From the NCBI GenBank assembly GCA_038503035.1, contig JAVSML010025230.1, positions 607,062 to 671,061 on the forward strand: a DNA stretch of 64,000 bases, given 5' to 3'. Below, one piece after another: positions 45,814 through 58,311 of this stretch. This DNA is from Crocodylus rhombifer (lineage: Eukaryota; Chordata; Crocodylia; Crocodylidae). The translations under genes were made by a program, and so were the position numbers. The notes below the pieces were generated by a model, which was not told the DNA's origin, did not search any database, and worked only from the letters and a program-made list of their open reading frames with translations. How positions within the stretch are numbered: the stretch's first letter is position 1; every line of letters begins with the position of its first letter.

Positions 45814-47090
45814 GCAGAAAAATCTAAGTGTGCACTGTGCACATAGTGCAGTAACTGCCCATACTACACCATGTTTTAATACTTCGAAAAGCAAGTACTA
45901 TTGCACAGTGATGTGTTGACATGGAGCATTTTTGCAACAATGCTCCTACTGATACCATCCAGGGAGAAAGTGTCCTGGAGTTGTAACTCCTTTTCCTTGA
46001 AGACTATTAAATTGCCAAATATTCCTACAGAGTCTTCTATATGTATAATACAAAAGAAAAGTCAGGGAGCATAATTTAAAAGTATTGTGACCTGAGGAAA
46101 AGGATTAAAAATGAAGATTTGGAGGGAAAGAAAATGTAATTTTTACAACATACCCAATGTGTAGAACCACACCAGATGCCAGACCATATTGGTATTTTGC
46201 AAATGGAATAATTGAGCATGACAAGATTGTGTACAAGACAAAAAGAGAGATTATAATTCTATAGTTCATGACAGTTGAGTAGCTATAATTATGCTGTACT
46301 GCTCACCTAGGCATTAAAAATTAAAAGCATAGCCAAGGATATGAACCAAATGTGCAGAACTCCAGATCATAGGGTTTCTTTTAACTGACACAGAAAGAAA
46401 AGAAACCTGCCTTGTATTACAAATAAATAACCATAGTGTTTAGTTGAATATTACCATGTGTGTGGAATGAAAACCACATTAGATTATTTCTTCTGTTTGT
46501 CTCCTAGAAACTCCTTCTTCCACATAAAATACTATGAAAGTTGTGAGAAGGCAGGGTGGAGGGTACATCTTGTTTAATCTGCTTCATACTCCTATATGCT
46601 AGAATCCAGAACATCTATATAACTAGCCACAACACTTATTTGTTCTTCAAGATTTCCCTTTGGGGAGGGATAAATTGCTGAGACAGGATGAGGTGAGGAT
46701 GATTAGGCAGGATTTGTGGAATCATTCTTGGCTTGCTTGGATTTTTTGGATGGAATATGATAATATTTGTGAAGACCTCCAAATCTGTGCCTGTGCCAAT
46801 CATCCAAACTGGGCAAAAAAGGCTATACCTTCTGGAACTGCAACCTCATCAACTGCTGGATAAGAAGTATAGCTTCCCCACAAGGAGTATGTACTGCAGT
46901 CTAAGTACAGTTAAAGACAGGCTCATTTTTCCAAAGAACCAAGGATCAGTTAACTTATCTAAATATTCCTTGCTAGAAACCCTTTCATTCAAATTTTATG
47001 TTCTATTTGGGAGTGAGCAAAATGGAGGAAACTACTAAACCAAAAAATTTGGTTAAAAAGAGGCTCTTTTTCATAAACTGAAAAGCCGGT
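45814..47090. other. Non-coding stretch
   Basis: AT-rich. A plus-strand frame at 46660-46863 (67 codons) has a protein-like composition (WNHSWLAWIFWMEYDN) but no splice borders, no match that I recognise and no upstream continuation. Confidence 0.4.
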
Positions 47091-48567
47091 TGTCAAAGTG
47101 GGGCCTAGGGGTGGTCATGATCCCTCTAGCACCCCTACCGTGTCAGTTAGGCGATCCAGCACCCTCTTATCTCGCCTGCCACGTCTTGTTGTTATATGGT
47201 TCTATAAGGGAGGCTGCCTTTGATCCCCTTATACACAGTGTTATGTTGAACTATCCCCCGTTCCGTATGAGGTGACTCGGTGCACCCTAGCCTTATGGGC
47301 AGTGCGTGCCTCCTACCTCCCCTTTAGCACACCCCAAGCCTTGCAGCTCTTCTGGATGTTACCAGGTCCTTTTCTTTTCTGCGCCCTGCCCGGCGCCCCT
47401 GGGCTTCTCACACAACCGGCGCCCCTTTCTGTGGTGCTCCGGGCTTGTCACACAACCGGCGCCCCTCTATCCGTTAGCCCTCTCGGGCTGACTGACAGTA
47501 CTCTTTCCAGCTGGGCTCAGGCGGCCAGAGCCTTACCTGGCCCCTTTGACCCTTCAGGGTCCCCAACACTGGGAGCCCCTCTGGGATCCTTTTCAGTCCA
47601 CACCCCTACTGGGGTTTCTANNNNNNNNNNAGCCCCTCTGGGATCCTTTTCAGTCCACACCCCTACTGGGGTTTCTATCAATAGTATATGCCCAGTCCTG
47701 GGGCTTTGCTTAAAACCTGCCCCCACTGGGGCCTCTCTCTGTACTCGCCCCCTTGTGGGGCTTCCCTCAAGTACGCACCTCCTCCTGGGGCTTCTCTCTT
47801 CCCCCTCCGGGCTCTCTATAATCATGGACTCGCCCTCTCCGGGCTCGTCTCTCTAGTAGCACCCACCCTAGGCTTCTCCTCGTGTGGCTCTCCCCTTGGA
47901 GCCTAACACAAGCCCCTCGGGCTTCTCACTGGTGCTCCTTGCAGTGGGGCTCAGATGGCCTTAGCTGTGTCTGGCCCCCAAAATCCTCTTTGCCCTTCTC
48001 AGGGCTGGGGTCTTATACCCCAGCTACGGTGCCCTCACTGGCACTGTGCCCCTCCCCAGGGCTGGGGTAGTACACCCCGCAATGCAGAGCCACACTCCGG
48101 CGCTGGGAGCACCCCCCACTCTACTGAGGCGCTCCTAAATGAGGCCTCTTCCGTCCCCTTATAGCCTCACCCGGTCCTCCAGTGTAACAGTAACGAAACA
48201 GAACCATAAGTCAAACGGCTGAAACAAAACAATAAGCCTCCTGGCTATAACATAAGATCTGAGCTTGCTTGGTCCTCTAGCAATGGCCTCCCAGCCAGGG
48301 TTCTCTCCACCCTTACCATGCTGTAGCCGCTTGGGTGGTCAGGCTGCAACAATCGGCTCTGCTCTGCCCAGCTCCTGCACCTCAGGCTGCCAGAAGGGAA
48401 CTGCCAACTAGGCTCTGGCCTGGGTTGTTTATAAAGGCCCAGCCCTGCCCCCTTCTGGTCATGTGACCAGCCTGGTTGCTCCAGCAACCAACACCTGTGC
48501 TGTCTCAGGGAGCTTCAGCAGCCCTTATTCCTTCATAGGAACAGCACACCTGCATGACCCTGTGACA
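47091..48567 (+). mobile_element. Long solo LTR, family L, copy 2
   Basis: Runs from TGTCAAAGTGGGGCC to ...GCATGACCCTGTGACA, with TG...CA ends extended to TGTCA/TGACA. The last 150 bases match the LTR at 9208-9818 on the opposite strand. The first kilobase is built from degenerate repeats of 'GGCGCCCCT...GGGCTTCTC' and includes a gap. The flanks CCGGT and CCAAT agree at three of five positions, both differences being G to A; this is at most weak evidence for a decayed target duplication. No internal coding region is attached. Open frames inside (47272-48164) are products of the tandem repeats. Confidence 0.55.
47574..47677. repeat. 47-bp unit duplicated across an assembly gap
   Basis: The same 47 bases starting AGCCCCTCTGGGATCC and ending GGGGTTTCTA stand at 47574-47620 and 47631-47677, exactly abutting ten N (47621-47630). 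Identical text on both sides means that the gap lies in a tandem array whose true copy number is unknown, or that one copy is an assembly duplicate. Confidence 0.95.
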
Positions 48568-50215
48568 CCAATGGCACTTGGATTTCTGAAACATATTAAC
48601 CTAACCTGACATAAATGTACATCACTATTCCAATACTAGTAACTATTTAGTCCATATAGTCATCATATAAAGGCAACTACCTCTCTTATGACCTGACACA
48701 AAGTCCAGTGAAGGCAATGAAGGCATTTACACAGAAAGAAAAGATCAAAATCTATTCATTGTTCCATAAGCAAATCTCTAAGAAAGATCAGCTTTAAGAA
48801 AAGGGTACATGTACTGCTAACATTTGAAAGAAACCCAAAAAGATAAAAATACTCCAAAGAAAATAATTTCAAGATAACATTTGCCAGGGACTAAATCTGA
48901 CAAGAGTAGTTTAGATGTCTTTTTTCCTGAAATATTGTTAATGGCAAAAATATATCAACAAAGTGTTACAACACATGTAAAACAAATTAAGTTACTTAAC
49001 TATATCTCCATTTTTAACTTTTTTTTCTTTTTTCTTTTTCCTTTTTGCAAATAGAAATATATTATTTGGCCATGCAAAGTTGCTTCTGCTGCAAAAAAAA
49101 AATGGTAGTAACAACTGAATAGGTGGTAGGGGGACAGTAAGTGGGGCAAGAAGTAGAGAATCAGGAGGTGGGGAGGCGGTAGGGGGCAGCTGTTGGTGCA
49201 GGTGGAAGGGGGCCCTGTGGGGAGTGGGGGGGTCCAAGCAGCTTGACTCCTACCCATGCCCCCCCACACTTTCCCTTCTGCAGGCTATCCTCCCTACCAC
49301 TTTCTCCTCCCATTGCCTCTCCCTCTGGCTTCTGCCCCCTCTCTGATTTCCACCCCTGAAGCCTCTGCTACCCTGCCTGCCCCCTGCATCCTTGTCCCCA
49401 TCCTTCCTCTGTCTTACACAGGCTCCAGCTCCTCACCAGCACATTTATGCCCTGGCTCCTGCCGGCCTTGGTAGTAGAGGCAGCAGCTCTGGTCAGGTCC
49501 CACAACTGGGACCAGAGCTGCCATGCCTCTGCCATCACTGCAACTGGGCCAGGCTGGGGCTGGGACATGCTTACTCTGTGCTCTTGGCTGGAGTGGGTCT
49601 AGAGCAAGAATAGTTCACGGGGAGGTGAGGGAAAGATGGGAAAAAAGGAAGGCAGGGGGCCCAAGCATGGGGTGGGGCAGTCAGCCAAGTGGGATGCCAA
49701 AGTGACTCTCCTGCTGGGCACCCCTAGGAGAAGGTGGGGGGCAGGGTGCCAGGCAGCAGCTACATCTCCAGTCCCAACCCAGGGTTGGAGCTGAAGCCAG
49801 AGCCACAGCAGCTAACTGCCCACTCCACCACTACCTCATACTAGATTCCAAGATGAGGGGGTAGCTTTTCCCCCCATGGTTTATGGGGGGAGACCTAATC
49901 TTCAAATCACGTAACTACGGTATTCACTTCTCTTTCTTCTTCCAAGGTGATCCCAAAGTTTTCACTAGAATGAGACCGGTTGTCTAATTGACCTTCTATG
50001 TTCAGAGGGACTCACTAGTTCAGGCTGACAGAAGACCTCATGGCTATACTGTAGAAGTAAATACTAGGAGCCCACTTTCTCTCTGTTGCATTATGTGATT
50101 ATTTACATCATATTCTCACAAATACAGGATTATAGTAAAATCCACTTATTTCATTATTACCAAAGGAAATTCTACCTTCAGTAGAGTCTGGATGAATTTC
50201 GCTAGCTGAGCTTAC
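48568..50215. other. Non-coding, partly GC-rich stretch
   Basis: 49110-49850 is GC-rich with overlapping frames on both strands and no domain. At 49840-49925 'CATACTAGATTCCAAGATGAGG' and the hairpin CCCCCCATGGTTTATGGGGGG suggest a fragment of a palindromic DNA element, which I cannot name. T/A runs occur at 49018-49045 and 49091-49101. Confidence 0.4.
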
Positions 50216-50363
50216 CAAGACACAGTTGGAAAGAAGAAGTGTCTGTGTTCTTTTTTCATAGCAGATTAAATTAATCATAAATCTTATGACAGATGGGATT
50301 GTTGTACAGACTTTGAAATTTCCATGATACTGCCAAAACCACTGCATTTGCTGTTTTGTAATA
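50216..50363 (-). CDS. Tentative exon of the unidentified minus-strand gene
   Basis: The minus strand shows a good acceptor (GTCTTGGGTTTCCTTTGCAG) and a good donor (CTTG|GTAAGC) bracketing 148 bases. In phase 2 they are fully open, reading ITKQQMQWFWQYHGNFKV, CTTIPSVIRFMINLICYEK and RTQTLLLSNCVL. The start phase fits the end of the block at 61150 and the end phase (0) fits the blocks at 31732 and 24501. A caution is that the phase-0 frame (YYKTANAVVLAVSWKFQS...) also looks protein-like for 30 codons before a TAA, so the true frame could be that one with a disabling change. The splice borders are the main evidence. Confidence 0.35.
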
Positions 50364-51341
50364 CTGCAAAGGAAACCCAAGACACTTAATACTCAAGTTC
50401 AATTTCTACCACCATGTTTCTATTTTCTTATTATTTAGCTTAGAGGGTATGCGCTATTTGGATTAAGTTTCTTCAGTTTAAAGTACTGCACTCATACTTG
50501 ATCCACTTGTGTATTGATAGGGCTGCCATGAAATCTTACGCATCTCTGATTCAGCTAGTCAATAAGGTGCACTTCTACCCTGCCTTCTGCATGAATTATA
50601 TGATCATTTCTTCAGACCATTCCTCATTTCATAATTCTTTTTCCTTTATCTAGTCTTCTTTTGTGTGTGTACATATTTATATTTATATGGATCTCAACAG
50701 TTTTTGGTCTCTAGTATAAAACCTTCACGTATATGCCTTCTTCCAATCCCTTTACATATGCCTAATTTGACCATTTGGATGGTGGAAATTATAAATTATA
50801 TTCTGAAGAAAACAAGGGTTTTTTTGGCAATAAGATGCTTTTTATTTCCATCATAATGTTGTGTTGCTATCATTCTGAAATTAAGGGGCCTTTGCATTGT
50901 TGGATATTTTTTCTCAGTTCTTTCTCCCAGTCTCCAGATACCCCCACCCCTGTACACACATTTTTAATACTAGACCCTAAAGTTAAAAAAAAAACCATAG
51001 TTTCTTTTAAAAACAAAAAACTCAGCTACATGTTACTATTAAAAATTCAGTTCTTTAAAACTAAAATGAACTATTCACAATTTTCAATGCTTGTATAGAG
51101 GGTTTTTTTGTGTTTCATTCAGTTTGTAAAATAATATGAAAATAAGCACATCAATTCTCCAAATCAAGTCTGAGTTAATCTAATAACCCCTTTGATCAGG
51201 GCTTTTATAGCAGCCTAGACACTGTATAGCCATGCCCACTAAATGCCCTCAAATTCATCCAATGTACCTATATATCCCTTTTTTTCTGAATGAGTGAAAG
51301 GAAAGAGTCTAGTTGAGAGTGAACAATACAAACGTCTATTG
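50364..51341. other. AT-rich non-coding stretch
   Basis: No gene or named repeat. The plus-strand frames at 50665-51098 are AT-driven with no domain. Confidence 0.45.
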
Positions 51342-51656
51342 GAGTGGTTCTCAACCTCTCTAGCCTCAAGGGTGCCCATCAGATAGAATTGAATCACCCC
51401 TCAGAAAATGCCAGCACTTAGTTTTCACTCTTTTTTTACTACAGAAAATTAACAGAGTCGCTAAAAATTATTTTGTTGCTAAAAACTCAGAAAGATCGCA
51501 ACAGGTCAGTATGTTTTTAAAAATATGGATTTCTATTTTTAAAATTCTGCTTTTATCTTATGAATCATGTTTGCTTACTAACAGTACTAACATAGTACCC
51601 TTGAAAAGATCTTAAGGCACCCTAAGGTGTTGCAGGACCCTGGTGGAGAATCACCA
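51342..51656. mobile_element. Non-autonomous hAT element (AGTGGTTCTCAACC ends)
   Basis: Left end GAGTGGTTCTCAACCTCTCTAG; right end CTGGTGGAGAATCACCA, its reverse complement with a few changes. The flanking octamers GTCTATTG and ATTTATTG agree at six of eight positions, fitting a decayed 8-bp target duplication. 315 bases, non-coding. Confidence 0.8.
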
Positions 51657-52999
51657 ATTTATTGCATCAACTCTGAATCTGGTTCTCTCTCTCCTGTAGA
51701 ATAATGTTACAATGTTGGCATGCATTTAAAAGGCCTTCAAACATATCTATCAGTAACAGGTTATGTTGCCTGTCTTTCTTTCAAAATTAAAAAAAAGGCA
51801 GCAGTTTGAGTTTGAACTAACTCATAATATCCCTTTAAATGTTTCATAAATATATTCAGTAATCAAACCGTTTCACACAAAATCCCATGTAATTAGAAGA
51901 ATCAACATTGCTCACAGCATCACTTATACTGAATCACAAACTGTTAACAACCATGGAAACATGAAATTTATATTGGCTTTTATGTTTTAATTTTGTAACA
52001 AGGTTAAACATTTTGGTGAAGTGGCACTAGAAATCACTTCTATAAACAAAGAAATGCAAAGCTTGGGAACTGGACTGAAGGAATTTCCCACATGTTTTGA
52101 GAGGGATGGAAGGTGATAGAACTGCAGAAATTTCTATTGATCTCCTTTGATATTAAAATTGACAAGCCACAGCAGGGCATTTTTTTTCCACCAGCTTAGA
52201 TCTAATAATTCTATTCCAATGATAGATTTTACCACTTTCAGCTTTCCTTTTTGGTACCCTGACTGAGTTCATACAGCTCCTGGAAAAAACAGATAGGATA
52301 ATGTGCTAACTGTATTCTCTTGGGTTTATTTTTTATCCTCATTTTTCTTCTGTTGCTGATGAGGAATTATATTGCTCTTTGCCAATATGAACATTTTCCT
52401 TGGTTTATTTGAATGAAGCACAGGAACTTTTATATTCATATGTTTTTCCAAGTGGTTTTTAAAAAGCAGAATATTTTAATTGTTTGACATTTTCCAGGCA
52501 AATATATAATAAATGTTTATTAAAACAAAAGGGTAGAAATATCCCGAAGCCAGTCAAGTTATTCACTTCCTTTTTGGTATTAAACTGTTCAATTATATCT
52601 CAACAGCCCAGGACCAGTGAATTCAAACCCCCACGAAACCATTACCAACTATTACAGGGAAAATTAAAAGTCTAAGTGAAAGTCAGACTAGATTTGCTCC
52701 TAATCAAATCTATCACAGCAATTGGCATGGGTCAAAAATCAGTGCTTAAGGCATTAATCATTCAAGGTCCTTCTTACAATTTGAAACCTAATGCTCATGC
52801 TGAGTGATACAGAATTCAGTGGGTCTCAGCATGGATTAAAGAAGCACTTTTTAGGTTCTGGACCTAAGTAAGGATTCTTGCTGGGAAGAAGTATTATCCC
52901 ATTACAAAATAAAAATACAGTCTGTAGTTCTCACCATTTAGACTATAGTATTGACTTTCCTATCATTCTAGGGCTAGCTACATGAAATACCCCCTGGGA
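51657..52999. other. AT-rich non-coding stretch
   Basis: Nothing recognised; no splice-bordered open frame noted. Confidence 0.45.
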
Positions 53000-53810
53000 C
53001 CTTTCAAAGTACCCCCAGAGGTACACATACCCAGCTGACAAGTCCTGCACTAGGGCCTTCCACATATGCCCCGCACACTAGGGCCTCCAGGGTCTTCCAC
53101 CCCATCAGGCTCAGGTGTCCAGAGGCATGATGTCCCCACACCATCGAGGGAACCTTCAGTCTCCTTAGGCCCTGGCACCACATCCAAGCCAGTTGAGATG
53201 CCACATAGCCCTTCATGGCCCAGGTCTGCCCCTCGCATCAGGCTTCATTGCCCTTCAGCTTTCCAGCCCTGGCCCTTATGCACTGACCGGTCAGGGTGTT
53301 CTGGGCCCAGCACTGTAGTAACCGACTTCTTTAGGCAGCAGGAGTCCCCTCCTGGGCCCCACCAAACAGCCCTCTCACTCTGGGCTAACTGAGAGCCCCA
53401 GAGATCTTAATAACATATCTCTGCTCTTAATTGGACTCACCTGAGCCCCAGGCCTCACCCCTGCCTGTTCCACATGAGGGGGCTTACATAGCCCCTATGT
53501 AGGCCTGCAAACCATAAGCCCCTTCCCAAGCTGAGCCTTGTTCTATTTGGGCCCTAAGTCTTTTCTGTGGGGCTTGAGACCTCACTGGGCCCCTAGGAAC
53601 CTCCTACCATCCCTATAGTTCCTTCCTTACCTCCGTAGTGTTGTGAGCAGCAACTCAGCCATGTGTTGTTGTGCCAGCTGCAGCAGCAGACTGCCACCTC
53701 AGTCCTGAAAGCCTGGATCTTAAAATGGCCACCTCGTCAGGGCTGGCCCACACCTCCCACCTGCCTGCTCTCAGCCTTAAAGTGGCAGGCACCCAAAGCT
53801 GCACTGCCAC
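53000..53810. other. GC-rich island, probably an unclassified repeat or LTR
   Basis: Base composition changes sharply at both borders. The text is built of 'GGGCC..CC' words with no coding domain (frames of 60-108 codons on both strands), and ends in '...CTTAAAATGGCCACCTCG...GGCAGGCACCCAAAGC'. The layout resembles a solo LTR, but I cannot fix the TG...CA ends. Confidence 0.3.
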
Positions 53811-54002
53811 ACATGCTAAATGGATGTACCATTACATATACACTCTCTCTCTCAATCCTGCAAGCTGCTAACTGTTTTCTGCAAAGTTTGCTAAAAAGGA
53901 AGGGTTCCCCACCCTACCTTTCATACAGGCAAGCTGTATGTAGGATCATTTCATAACTTATTAGAGGCAGAGTAGTTTGGTATATGTAACAGTAGACCAG
54001 AA

Positions 54003-54150
54003 CTTGGGAGCCCAGAATTCTTTTCTCAACTCTGCTTATGGCTAGGGTGACACTAGAGAAATTCACTTCTCTGTATCTTAATTTACCATTTATATAATCA
54101 GAATTATGGTACTTCTTTGGTAAAACATCTCGAGTGCCACACAAGAAAAG
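54003..54150 (-). repeat. MIR-type SINE remnant
   Basis: 'TTGGGAGCCCAGAATTCTTTTCTCAACTCTGC...GGGTGACACTAGAGAAATTCACTTCTCTGTATCTTAATTTACC' matches the inverted MIR core (...ggactccagtcctggctctgcc...gtgaccttgggcaagtcacttctctgtgcctcagtttcc). Confidence 0.6.
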
Positions 54151-57100
54151 TGGCATATAATTAGTTCCGTCAATAATTCTTTCAAAAACCCCAAAGTTTT
54201 GTTGTTGATGTTTGTTGGTTTGGTTTTTTTTTAAGAAGTGGTGTTTCAGTTGCCTGGATTTACATTAGCACTTGGACAGCATGCCTATCAAAATGTACAT
54301 TAAAAAAAAGAAGAAGCAGAAAACAGCTTGTCTCTCCATATTCTATTATGATTACCACCCAACTGCACTTGGCAATTCTGAATTTCATAACACCCATGAC
54401 TGACATTCCTAATTAATACTATTGTTTTTTCTCCTCTGGCTGAATTTCCTGAATGCCAACATGCATAGCATACACTAAAAACAGACATTAAAAGAAATAA
54501 CATCAATGTTAATCTCTAACACAAATATGTCAAATGCCTTAGTGAAGTATATGGAGAAGGACTGCGTTCCTATAAATAATGGATCACTGCAGCCTGATAA
54601 TCTTTATCCTCCTACGCTAATAAGATGATAATCTTTCTCCTCTTGTGTCCTTGTTTTTGAATTTCAGTTCTATATTGGCTGAAGAGCATTTCCAACTCTT
54701 TTTGTCATCTGGCTTTTAAATTTCTAAATGAAATAAACTTCTAAAAGAGGAACTTTAAAAAGGTATAATGGATTTCAGAGAAGGCTGTTTTTACATGGAC
54801 CATTTCTTACTGTTGCTTTATTTGGCATCTAACTATGTAAAAGGCTAAAGTAATTTATATATAGCCTTAATATATCTAAAGGGCCATTTTGATTCCATAG
54901 GCTGATTGCTGGTGCTTTTGCTCCCAGCCGCTATGCATTATCATCTCCCCCTCAGTCAACCTACATATACATATTATCATTCCTGTATCCCATTTTTTCT
55001 ACCTTCACTAATGCTTTCCAATGTGGCACCATATCAAATTCATTACCCATCTTGCCTTGGCCTATATGTGCAACACCATCTTCCTTACTGAAAAATGAAT
55101 TATTTTTGTTTGACCCAAACTAATGAACCAACGTTCTCCACTTCCCAACATTTTTCAGTTTGGCTACCAAATAGTTGTAGTTTGACTATTACCAAAAAAA
55201 AAAAAAAATCTGCTTTTTTATCTGAACTCAAATGAAGGTAGATTTTTAACACAAGGTTAAGACCACATTGAGGAACAGCTTCAATACTTTGTTGGTGACA
55301 GCTTATATTTCTCTATAACTCAGGCACACATCTATAGAACAACTCATTCCAGTTGAGTTAAAAAGGGAACAATGAAAGTAATGAGTCTGGCCCATGGGTT
55401 CAATACTTTGGCAAGGTAGCAGTTGCCTTTGCATAGAGTCCTTACAAATAAGTTTAAGTCTGTTAAATTACTAGCTATCAATGGCAAATAGAAATAGGAT
55501 ATTAGTGCACTGCATTGTATGAATGTATGTTTCTTTTCTCATCTATGTGACTAAAGCAGTGGTCCAAATATGGAGCCAACACAGTTGATTTCATGATGAA
55601 AGATGTTATGAAGTACAGTGTGGACAATCTAGCATAAAACCTGTTTCCTGCTAGACCAGTCTGTGTATATATGTCAATCCAAATATTTTGTTTTGAAAAT
55701 TTTAAGTTATTTGACCTCAAGCTCAACCCATTTCTTCTTAAACCTCTTTTCATCAAAATGTATTAGACTCTGAAAACAACAAGTCTTTACAGCTTACAAA
55801 AAATCTATGCAGCTCAAAAATGTCAAAATGCAATGTTCTGACAAGTTCAATATTTTCCCCAGATAATATTTTGAGTTAGGAAACTTATGGAAAACAGCTT
55901 TTTTGTGAACAGTTTCAGTTTCTATGAATCACTATTTTTGTCAAATATGGCTTGCCAAAAGCTTCCCAATCAGCTCTATTCTCTCCTTCTTCCTATCTCA
56001 CATTACAGTGAGATTGTTTTTCTCTCCTCACAATCTTAAGTTCAAACTTTAGAAGCTTTGGCATGTCACAGACTCCTTTGGCTATAATGTCCTCTGCCTC
56101 AGGTACTGCAAAGAACTTGGAATAGGCCAGCCCCTTAGTGGCCATGTTTCATGGTGTGCAGTTGGAGAGAAAAGCTTTAAGCAGGAACAGTGCTATCACT
56201 TCCTTCTGCCTCCTGTGCAGTCCATTTCTTTGCACTTGCTGGATTTTGAGGTAAACTGACATTGGTTGAATATTTCTCTTGTAAAACTTTGACAGGCTTG
56301 AATATGTGGCAGTTTTGATGGTCTGTGTCTCATTATCCTTTTCACACACTTATATTTCTCCTCTTGACATTGCCATATCCACAGCCCTTTTCTGCAGCTT
56401 CCTCTGAAAAACTCAGAGGAGCTGACATCAATCTTTCTCTTTTCCTTTTGTTTTTGGATCTATTATGGCAGATGTACTTATATGAGGCACAGATGCAGAC
56501 TGATCCTTTTACCCTTCTTGGTGATTGGGTCAACAAGAGTGACAGAGGTGACACTGGGAACCACAGTGTTCTGGAAAAAAAACATTTATAATTCAAAATT
56601 GTTCAGCCTTAGTGGAGCCACAAGAAAAAGAAAGCCAGACAATTTACTGTCCCCCCAGGATTAATTGTAGAACTCAGGGTTTTTAAATATCAAATTGAAA
56701 CAAATTTTCAAGTAATAATAATAGCAGCAGCTGATAGTATGCAACAAATGAACCCAAAAGGGTGAAGCTCATTAGAAGCAGCATCTTTTCCTTCACCCCT
56801 AACCTTTTTTATCTGTTCACATCTTCTCTGTTTCCTATCTTTCTCTTCTCTCCCAACTTCTTCGCCTGATGACCCTCCTCTAACTTTTTTAAAAACATAT
56901 TAAGAACATACATCCAAAGATTTTAGAAGGCAACATTTTTGTTCCTGCCATGATACCTTTCGTCTTCTGAGTGACTCATTTATTTAAGTGTTCTTGAACT
57001 TTAAGAAGCTGAGGGTTAATGGCACATTTATTATAGTAACCTTAGGGAAGAGACAACACTGTTCTGCAATATAAGAGAAGTGATAAAAAGAGACTATAAG

Positions 57101-57197
57101 AAATAAGGAGAATGTGGGAAAGCAGAATGAATCATGTCCAGGAAAGAGATTTAAGAGAGATTAACAGATTTGCCTTAGCAATGCAACAGGACTCTAA
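54151..57197. other. AT-rich non-coding stretch
   Basis: Two pseudo-exon-like places were looked at and not accepted: a pyrimidine-rich acceptor at about 54482 and another at about 56573, both on the minus strand (see the rejected list). A-runs at 55194-55208. No named repeat. Confidence 0.4.
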
Positions 57198-57430
57198 GAG
57201 CCTTGTTACATGGTAATTGGAGGTGGCTTCTGGAGCGCTAAACCCCTGGATTGTCTGCATGTTTACACCTTTTAAGTAGCTTAAAGCACTCATTCGGCTT
57301 AAAGTTATGCCACTCCAGGGTAGGATTATCTCTAATCCACCTAATTTTGCCCTTTGCTATGAAGTTGTGACCAAACCAGATAGCTTGTTTCACCCAAGTT
57401 GTATCCCTTTAGCATCCAAGAATGCAGTGG
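57198..57430 (-). repeat. Dispersed repeat family B, copy 3
   Basis: On the minus strand: 'GAGATAATCCTACCCTGGAG', 'TGGCATAACTTTAAGCC', 'GACAATCCAGGGGTTTAGCG', the same order as at 8825 and 10850. The + strand start GGCCTTGTTACATGG has an inverted partner at about 59026-59035 (CAACAAGGCC), so a larger element enclosing the two MITEs below is possible. Confidence 0.5.
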
Positions 57431-57786
57431 TCCTTCCTTAGTCATGGCAAGCAGGGATGCTGAGGCACAGTGAGGCCAGCCATGGTGCCTCACCCCCTAG
57501 GGAAGTTGGGTAGAGCAAGTGCCACAGCCCCAGGATGCCTGGCACACATGGGTTCTCCCAGCACCATAAGGACCATTTCCAGGATCCTTCCAGAGTGGGG
57601 AGGGGCAAGCTCCAGATAAAAAAGGACTGGGCCCCTCAGAAATCAGGTGGCAAACCAGTCTGGGCAGCAGTAGGCAGCAGCACAGCTGCCAGATAGCAAG
57701 GGCCTTTGTCAGGAGTTCAGTTGGGCAAAGCAAGTAAGCTCCAGGGCTGCAGCTTCCCTGGAGCTCTCTAGTCTCAGTAGCAGCTC

Positions 57787-58260
57787 CACACGGGACACTG
57801 TCTATGCCAGTTGTTTGCTGTGGGGCAAACTAATTAGCTCCACAGTAAATGGTATGCATCTACACATGTGCTGTTATTAGAGTGGAGTAAGCTAATTAAC
57901 TCCACAGCAGGATACTATTTATAAATACAAGTAGCATCCTGCTGTTGTGTTTTTTTACTCTGCAGCAGCATATGTGTAGATGCTGCCCCAGCTGCCTGAG
58001 TCATGACGGTGCTTCAGTGTGGGAGCTACCAGACAGCTAGCCCCTCACTGGAGCACTCCCAAGCCCCAGCCAGCCCCTCTGCAGCGAAGAGTAGACCCAG
58101 GCTGGCATGCTGACCCCTTGGCAGGCTGCTTTGACCTGGCTCAATGCACTGAGGTCCCAGGCACACATTCAAATGGTAAGCCCAGAAGCGATAAGCTCCA
58201 GAGTAATAAGCTCCAGAGTTTATTGCTTCACATTAATTACACACGTAGATGGACCCGCTG
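57787..58260 (-). mobile_element. MITE family A, copy 3
   Basis: Read on the minus strand from 58260: CAGCGGGTCCATCTACGTGTG, AAGCAATAAACTC, 'GTGTGCCTGGGACC', 'ATTGAGCCAGGTCAAAGCAG', in the same order as copies 1 and 2. The far end carries the foldback CAGCAGGATGCTACTTG...CAAGTAGTATCCTGCTG type pair (57907-57950) seen also in copy 1. Confidence 0.6.
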
Positions 58261-58311
58261 AGAGTGGGGCTTGCCGTCAGTATGGAACTACCACAGCTTG
58301 ATGAGACCAGA

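Noticed and set aside
46660..46863. 67-codon plus-strand frame with many Trp residues
   Set aside because: No splice borders, no recognised family and no continuation upstream or downstream.
47272..47856. 194-codon frame across the N gap
   Set aside because: Made of tandem LTR repeats and interrupted by undefined bases.
54300..54506. Minus-strand acceptor with a long pyrimidine tract and 61 open codons
   Set aside because: No donor giving a compatible phase; the frame runs into a poly-T derived end.
56149..56596. Minus-strand text resembling a decayed processed transcript (SLSKFYKRNIQPMSVYLKIQ and VTLVDPITKKGKR)
   Set aside because: I could not match it to any gene, there is no clear 3' poly(A) remnant, and several frames are needed; too weak to annotate as a pseudogene.
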